A stretch of 9,062 bases of DNA, taken from Pseudomonas sp. PGPPP3. Its GTDB lineage: Bacteria > Pseudomonadota > Gammaproteobacteria > Pseudomonadales > Pseudomonadaceae. The stretch spans positions 1 to 9,062 of the forward strand of contig NKIE01000084.1 in assembly GCA_002256055.1 (NCBI GenBank). Reading direction: 5' to 3'. The position numbers were made by a program, and so were the translations under genes. Shown in pieces: positions 6,073-9,062 of the stretch (position 1 is the stretch's first letter; each line of letters starts with the position of its first letter). Below the pieces are notes generated by a model. The model saw nothing but the letters and a program-made list of their open reading frames with translations. It was not told where the DNA came from and ran no database searches.

Positions 6073-6987
6073 TCAGTCTCGGCCGGCAGGCTTGAGTGCG
6101 CTGGATTGGCTCAGTTGCGCGCTGCAGAAATCGACAAAAGTGCGCACCTTGGCCGGCACCTTGCGGCCGCTTTGATAGACCACATGGATGGGCAGGGGCG
6201 GTTGCTCGAAGTTCTGCAGGACAATTTCCAACTCGCCGGCCGCCACCTTGCTGGCCACCTGATAGGACAGCACGCGGGTCAGGCCCCAGCCCAGGCTGGC
6301 GGCATTAATGGCCGCCTGGTTGGCGGTAACCAGCAGGCGCGGCTGCGGACGAATGCTGATGGCGCCCTGGGGGCCGATGAACTCCCAGTTGCTCAGCAAT
6401 GGAGTGCTGGTTGCTACCACCAGTTGAGCCTGGAGCAGTTCGTCGGGGTGTTGCGGTCGGCCGTGGGTGTTCAGGTACGTCGGTGAAGCACAGATCACCC
6501 GGCGCATTTCGCCGACTTTCACCGCATGCAGACCGCTGTCGGGCAGGTTGCCGATGCGGATGGCTACGTCGATGCCTTCATCGACCATGCTCACCACCCG
6601 GTCCACCAGCAAAGCCTTGATGGTCACCGCTGGGTGCTGGGCCAGGTAGTCGATCATCACTGGGGTGACAAACAGTTCGCCAAACAGCACTGGCGCAGAG
6701 AGGGTGAGTTGCCCGCGGGCGATGGCGTGGCTGCCGGCCGCCGACTCTTCGGCTTCCTCCAGTTCGGCGAGGATCCGCCGGCAGTCTTCCACGTAGCGCT
6801 GGCCGGCTTCGGTGACATGCACGCTGCGCGTGGTGCGGGCCAGCAGTAGGGTGCCGATGCGCTCTTCCAGGGCCGCCACGGCACGGGTCACGCTGGGCGG
6901 AGACATGTTCAGACGGCGCGCGGCGGCGGCAAAGCCTTGCTCTTCAGCGACGGCCAAAAACACCTGCATTTCCTGAAAACGATCCAT
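6073..6987 (-). CDS. LysR-family transcriptional regulator (first gene of the tandem pair)
   Basis: A 304-residue LysR-type regulator. The helix-turn-helix spans about residues 1-60 (AAAARRLNMSPPSVTRAVAALEERIGTLLLARTTRSVHVTEAG); the effector-binding domain follows (ARGQLTLSAPVLFGE; DEGIDVAIRIGNLPDSG; CASPTYLNTHG). The start at 6987 has a strong AGGAG seven bases upstream. It is divergent from the YHS gene across a 179-bp region, the usual arrangement for a LysR regulator and its target. A T-N11-A site lies 37 bp upstream of its start codon, consistent with autoregulation. The second LysR gene follows five bases after its stop. Its similarity to that neighbour along the whole length indicates an old local duplication. 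Confidence 0.94.
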   Translation of the reverse strand: MDRFQEMQVFLAVAEEQGFAAAARRLNMSPPSVTRAVAALEERIGTLLLARTTRSVHVTEAGQRYVEDCRRILAELEEAEESAAGSHAIARGQLTLSAPVLFGELFVTPVMIDYLAQHPAVTIKALLVDRVVSMVDEGIDVAIRIGNLPDSGLHAVKVGEMRRVICASPTYLNTHGRPQHPDELLQAQLVVATSTPLLSNWEFIGPQGAISIRPQPRLLVTANQAAINAASLGWGLTRVLSYQVASKVAAGELEIVLQNFEQPPLPIHVVYQSGRKVPAKVRTFVDFCSAQLSQSSALKPAGRD

Positions 6988-7023
6988 CGGCGGCTCCTCT
7001 CGGTCTGTGGCGAGTGTGCGTGA

Positions 7024-7048
7024 TTTGTTTCATTTTTCGCAATAGAGC
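7024..7048. promoter_or_regulatory. LysR-type operator, copy 2 (divergent LysR / YHS promoter region)
   Basis: The same element as at 5131-5155 in the same plus-strand orientation: TTTGTTTCA, six variable bases, GCAATA, purine, AGC. The T-N11-A core is kept (T7029, A7041), although this copy is a poorer dyad. It lies 37 bp upstream of the first LysR gene and about 119 bp upstream of the YHS start codon, a spacing to the target gene close to that of copy 1. I could not name convincing -35/-10 boxes on either side. Confidence 0.65.
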
Positions 7049-7101
7049 CTTGCTTTCGGCGGCCGTTCATCTTCGACATGTAGCGACCTAGAGTGGCCTC
7101 A

Positions 7102-7125
7102 CGTCGAACGCAGTTGGTTTCGACG
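7102..7125. promoter_or_regulatory. Inverted repeat CGTCGAA-N10-TTCGACG upstream of the YHS gene
   Basis: Perfect seven-base arms separated by ten bases, 42 bp upstream of the YHS start codon. A further TTCGAC half-site lies at 7072-7077. The position suits an operator or a hairpin in the 5' leader. No specific regulator can be assigned, and a seven-base palindrome in GC-rich DNA could be chance. Confidence 0.35.
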
Positions 7126-7166
7126 CACTCAACTCCCACTCGATTGCGTCAATAAGGAATTACCTC

Positions 7167-7667
7167 ATGAGCCTGAAGAACTCTTTTATCGCCAGCTCCC
7201 TAGCGGTTGCCCTGTCCCTGGGTGCCGGCGCTTTGCTGACGGCGACCAGCAGCTTTGCCTATGACGAGGCCTCAACCTCATCGATCAACGTCGATGCGGC
7301 CCAGGTCATCCTCAAAGGCTATGACAGCGTGTCCTACTTCAAGGGCCAACCGGTCGAGGGTGACAAGCGCTTTGCCGCCGCTCATGACGGCGCAACCTAT
7401 TACTTCGCCAGTGCGGAAAACCTCAAAGCCTTCCAGGCCAACCCGGCTAAGTACGCCCCGCAATTTGGCGGCTATTGCGCCATGGGCGCGGCCCTTGGCA
7501 AGAAGCTGGATGTAGATCCAAGCCAGTACAAAGTGGTCGACGGCAAGCTGTACCTGAACGTTAACGCTGACGTGTTTAAAAAATGGTCAGAGGACGTGCC
7601 GGGCAACATTGTTAAAGCCAACGCCAATTGGCCAGCGATCAAGGACAAGGCTGCCAACAGCCTGTAA
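7167..7667 (+). CDS. Exported YHS-domain protein
   Basis: A 166-residue protein with a signal peptide (charged start MSLKNS, hydrophobic core, likely cleavage after SSFA at residue 31), so it should be periplasmic. The mature part is a YHS-type domain: [18 protein letters not shown] (49-66), [31 protein letters not shown] (77-107), then a C-terminal extension with [11 protein letters not shown]. The single cysteine, Cys104 in GGYCAMG, sits at the position occupied by Cys or selenocysteine in the family that databases call YHS domain-containing (seleno)protein. YHS domains are proposed metal-binding modules; the function here is unknown. The start has AGGA about nine bases upstream. It heads a plus-strand cluster with DoxX, GST and DUF692-like genes and is divergent from the LysR pair. 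Confidence 0.88.
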   Translation: MSLKNSFIASSLAVALSLGAGALLTATSSFAYDEASTSSINVDAAQVILKGYDSVSYFKGQPVEGDKRFAAAHDGATYYFASAENLKAFQANPAKYAPQFGGYCAMGAALGKKLDVDPSQYKVVDGKLYLNVNADVFKKWSEDVPGNIVKANANWPAIKDKAANSL

Positions 7668-7673
7668 CACCAC

Positions 7674-7707
7674 TCGGCCTGTCACCCCCGCCAGGGTGGC
7701 AGGCCGA
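7674..7707 (+). other. Strong intergenic hairpin between the YHS and DoxX genes
   Basis: Arms 7674-7687 and 7694-7707 pair over 14 positions with one G-U and a six-base loop (CCGCCA). It starts six bases after the YHS stop and ends 22 bases before the DoxX start, just ahead of the DoxX GGAG. No T-run follows, so it is not a canonical terminator. It could protect the YHS message from 3' decay or lower expression of the downstream genes. Confidence 0.7.
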
Positions 7708-7729
7708 TTGCCCTGACTTGGAGTTCGAT

Positions 7730-8242
7730 ATGAGTACTTGCCCTCTTTTACTGCGTTTGCCAGGAGTGGCTCGCGACGTCTTATTGCTGTTGGCGCGGGT
7801 CGCACCGGCAGCGATTTTCTGGCAGTCCGGGCGCACCAAGGTGGATGGCTGGCAGCTCAATGACAGCGCGCTTTATCTGTTTGAAAACGAATATCACGTG
7901 CCCCTGCTGGCGCCGTATAGCGCTGCCGTACTGGCAGCCGTTGCTGAACATCTGTTCCCGTTGTTGTTGCTGCTGGGTCTGGGAGCGCGATTTGCGGCTC
8001 TGGCATTGCTGGGTATGACCCTAGTGATCCAAGTGTTTATCTATCCCGACGCCTGGCCGACCCACGGCACCTGGGCGGTGGCGTTGTTACTGCTGCTGGC
8101 TCAAGGCCCCGGACGCATATCGCTGGATCATTTGCTGAGTGGTTACTGGCGCAAGCGGGTGGCTAGAGACGATGAGCGTCTGAGCGGCAATGGCTGTATC
8201 GAACATGCCGACCCCGAGCAGTGCCTGAGGACACCGCAATGA
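7730..8242 (+). CDS. DoxX-family membrane protein with a cysteine-containing tail
   Basis: A 170-residue integral membrane protein. DoxX signatures are visible: [20 protein letters not shown] (22-41), [20 protein letters not shown] (72-91) and the segment [17 protein letters not shown] (99-115). About four membrane helices are expected near 12-30, 64-84, 86-104 and 113-125. DoxX proteins sit in redox- and sulfur-related membrane complexes, but no common reaction is established. The start at 7730 has GGAG six bases upstream; a longer in-frame extension runs back into the YHS gene and has no support. After the last helix comes a 30-residue polar tail with two cysteines (156 and 165, nine residues apart), unusual for a short DoxX protein. 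Its stop overlaps the next gene's start (ATGA). Confidence 0.88.
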   Translation: MSTCPLLLRLPGVARDVLLLLARVAPAAIFWQSGRTKVDGWQLNDSALYLFENEYHVPLLAPYSAAVLAAVAEHLFPLLLLLGLGARFAALALLGMTLVIQVFIYPDAWPTHGTWAVALLLLLAQGPGRISLDHLLSGYWRKRVARDDERLSGNGCIEHADPEQCLRTPQ

Positions 8243-8859
8243 TCGAGGTCTACACCGCCAATACGCCGAACGGTATTAAGGTGCCGATCGCCCTGGAAGA
8301 GTTGGGTCTGGAGTATCGGCTTATCACCGTCAACCTGGCTGCTGGAGAGCAGAATCGCCCGGCGTTTATCGCCATCAATCCCAATGGCCGCATTCCGGCG
8401 ATCGTCGATCATCAGGGACCTGATGGGCAGAGGCTGAGCCTCTTCGAGTCCGGGGCGATTTTGCTCTACCTGGCCGAAAAGGCCGGCGGTCTGCTGCCCC
8501 GTGATCCTCTGGAACGGCAGCGGGCGATGGAGTACTTGTTTCTGCAAGTCGCCAGTGTCGGGCCAATGTTTGGTCAGGCCGGCTGGTTTCTGCGTTCTAC
8601 ACCCATGCCCTGTGCGGTGGCGATTGAACGCTTTCGTGGCGAGGCCTTGCGCCTGACCGGTGTTCTTGAGGCGCGCCTGCGCCAGCAGCCCTGGTTGGCT
8701 GGCAGCGAGTATTCAGTGGCCGATGTCATGAATTTCTCCTGGTTGCGCATGGCCCATTACGGTGGTGTTGAACTGGCCAGATTTCCCGCCGTAGCCGCTT
8801 GGGTGGCCACCATCAGTGAGCGCCCGGCGGTCCAGCGGGCCCTGGCACGCATGCAATAG
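8239..8859 (+). CDS. Glutathione S-transferase, nu-class-like (second of two)
   Basis: A 206-residue GST. The N-terminal segment [20 protein letters not shown] has the TPNG-x-K motif of the nu-class (YfcG/YghU-like) enzymes, in which a Thr/Asn pair contacts glutathione and disulfide-reductase activity is known. [13 protein letters not shown] (46-58) has the cis-proline at 53, and [14 protein letters not shown] (68-81) the Glu-Ser that binds the gamma-glutamyl group. The helical domain ends with [10 protein letters not shown] and the family-like RPAVQRAL. The start ATG at 8239 overlaps the DoxX stop as ATGA with AGGA upstream, so translation is likely coupled; a GTG at 8221 is less likely. Substrate specificity cannot be read from sequence. 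The two GSTs in this window are from different subgroups and are not recent duplicates. Confidence 0.92.
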   Translation: MIEVYTANTPNGIKVPIALEELGLEYRLITVNLAAGEQNRPAFIAINPNGRIPAIVDHQGPDGQRLSLFESGAILLYLAEKAGGLLPRDPLERQRAMEYLFLQVASVGPMFGQAGWFLRSTPMPCAVAIERFRGEALRLTGVLEARLRQQPWLAGSEYSVADVMNFSWLRMAHYGGVELARFPAVAAWVATISERPAVQRALARMQ

Positions 8860-8973
8860 AACCACTGCCTGGCGGCTGAATGGTGATGGGCTGAAGGGGC
8901 TTATCGCCAGGGCCACTGACGCAGTTGTCGGTTCATCGAGTGACGGTGCTGTCGGGTATTTTGAGGGGCAAAG

Positions 8974-9062
8974 ATGAACCGCAGTTCGCTGTTGCAAGGC
9001 GCCGGTGTAGCGTTTCAAACGGAGCATTACGTCGCCATCATGGCTGCTCCGCAGCGCCTGGA
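8974..9062 (+). CDS. N-terminus of a probable DUF692 (MNIO family) protein, cut by the window edge
   Basis: The first 29 codons are visible. After MNRSSLLQ comes GAGVAFQTEHYVAIMAAPQ, which matches the pattern opening DUF692 proteins (an aGvGL...EHy..il stretch before the FFEVHxEN motif, here outside the window). DUF692 proteins are multinuclear non-heme iron oxidases that modify cysteines in peptides (relatives include MbnB, TglH and BufB). The start has GAGGGG seven bases upstream. It lies 114 bp past the GST gene in the same direction; I see no terminator in that gap, only a weak CCTGGCG/CGCCAGG repeat (8868-8911) with a 30-base loop. None of the iron ligands are visible, so the call rests on a short N-terminus. 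Confidence 0.65.
   Translation, partial: MNRSSLLQGAGVAFQTEHYVAIMAAPQRL

Noticed and set aside
7628..7729. Extended DoxX start within the YHS gene
   Set aside because: It reads through the YHS 3' end and the intergenic hairpin in a different frame; the GGAG before 7730 decides the start.
1..9062. CRISPR arrays, tRNA or rRNA genes, insertion-sequence ends
   Set aside because: No regularly spaced repeats, no cloverleaf-like or rRNA-like sequence and no transposase other than the integrase remnant were seen on reading both strands.

Overview
The window looks like a stretch of Pseudomonas chromosome, probably fluorescens/putida-like. It is GC-rich, its genes are closely packed with GGAG/AGGA-type ribosome binding sites, and the left edge carries an ABC-F gene whose protein closely resembles YbiT. 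This taxonomic call rests on protein character and base composition only.

Left part (1-1240): the 5' end of a ybiT-like gene leaves the window on the minus strand. Just upstream of it lies a 95-codon C-terminal remnant of a phage-type tyrosine recombinase, a scar of a lost integrated element. Next come a clear intrinsic terminator and the gene it serves, a small exported glycine-zipper protein. A 205-bp gap then holds two mutually exclusive hairpins.

Middle part (1239-5009, all minus strand): a glutathione S-transferase (GST) gene is followed by a terminator-like hairpin and then three tightly spaced genes. These encode a split-barrel flavin domain / ferredoxin reductase / [2Fe-2S] ferredoxin fusion, a DUF1348 (NTF2-like) protein and a DinB-superfamily protein. 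The fusion gene starts about 20 bases after the hairpin's T-tract. The three-gene unit is therefore probably fed by read-through, with the hairpin acting as an attenuator, or by a promoter inside the GST gene.

Regulatory centre (5010-7166): two paralogous LysR regulators lie in tandem on the minus strand, 5 bp apart. The intergenic regions on both outer sides of this pair carry the same 25-bp element (20 of 25 bases identical) with a T-N11-A dyad core typical of LysR-type sites. One copy is about 120 bp upstream of the GST start. The other is about 120 bp upstream of the YHS gene and 37 bp upstream of the regulator pair. I infer that the regulators control both flanking units and themselves.

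Right part (7167-9062, plus strand): an exported YHS-domain protein, a DoxX-family membrane protein, a nu-class-like GST whose start overlaps the DoxX stop, and the first 29 codons of what looks like a DUF692 (MNIO, multinuclear iron oxidase) gene. DoxX and DUF692 genes often occur together in peptide-modification loci, but no dedicated precursor peptide gene is visible here. The common theme of the whole locus is thiol/redox chemistry under LysR control: two GSTs, a DinB-fold protein, a flavin/iron-sulfur reductase, YHS/DoxX and a putative MNIO.
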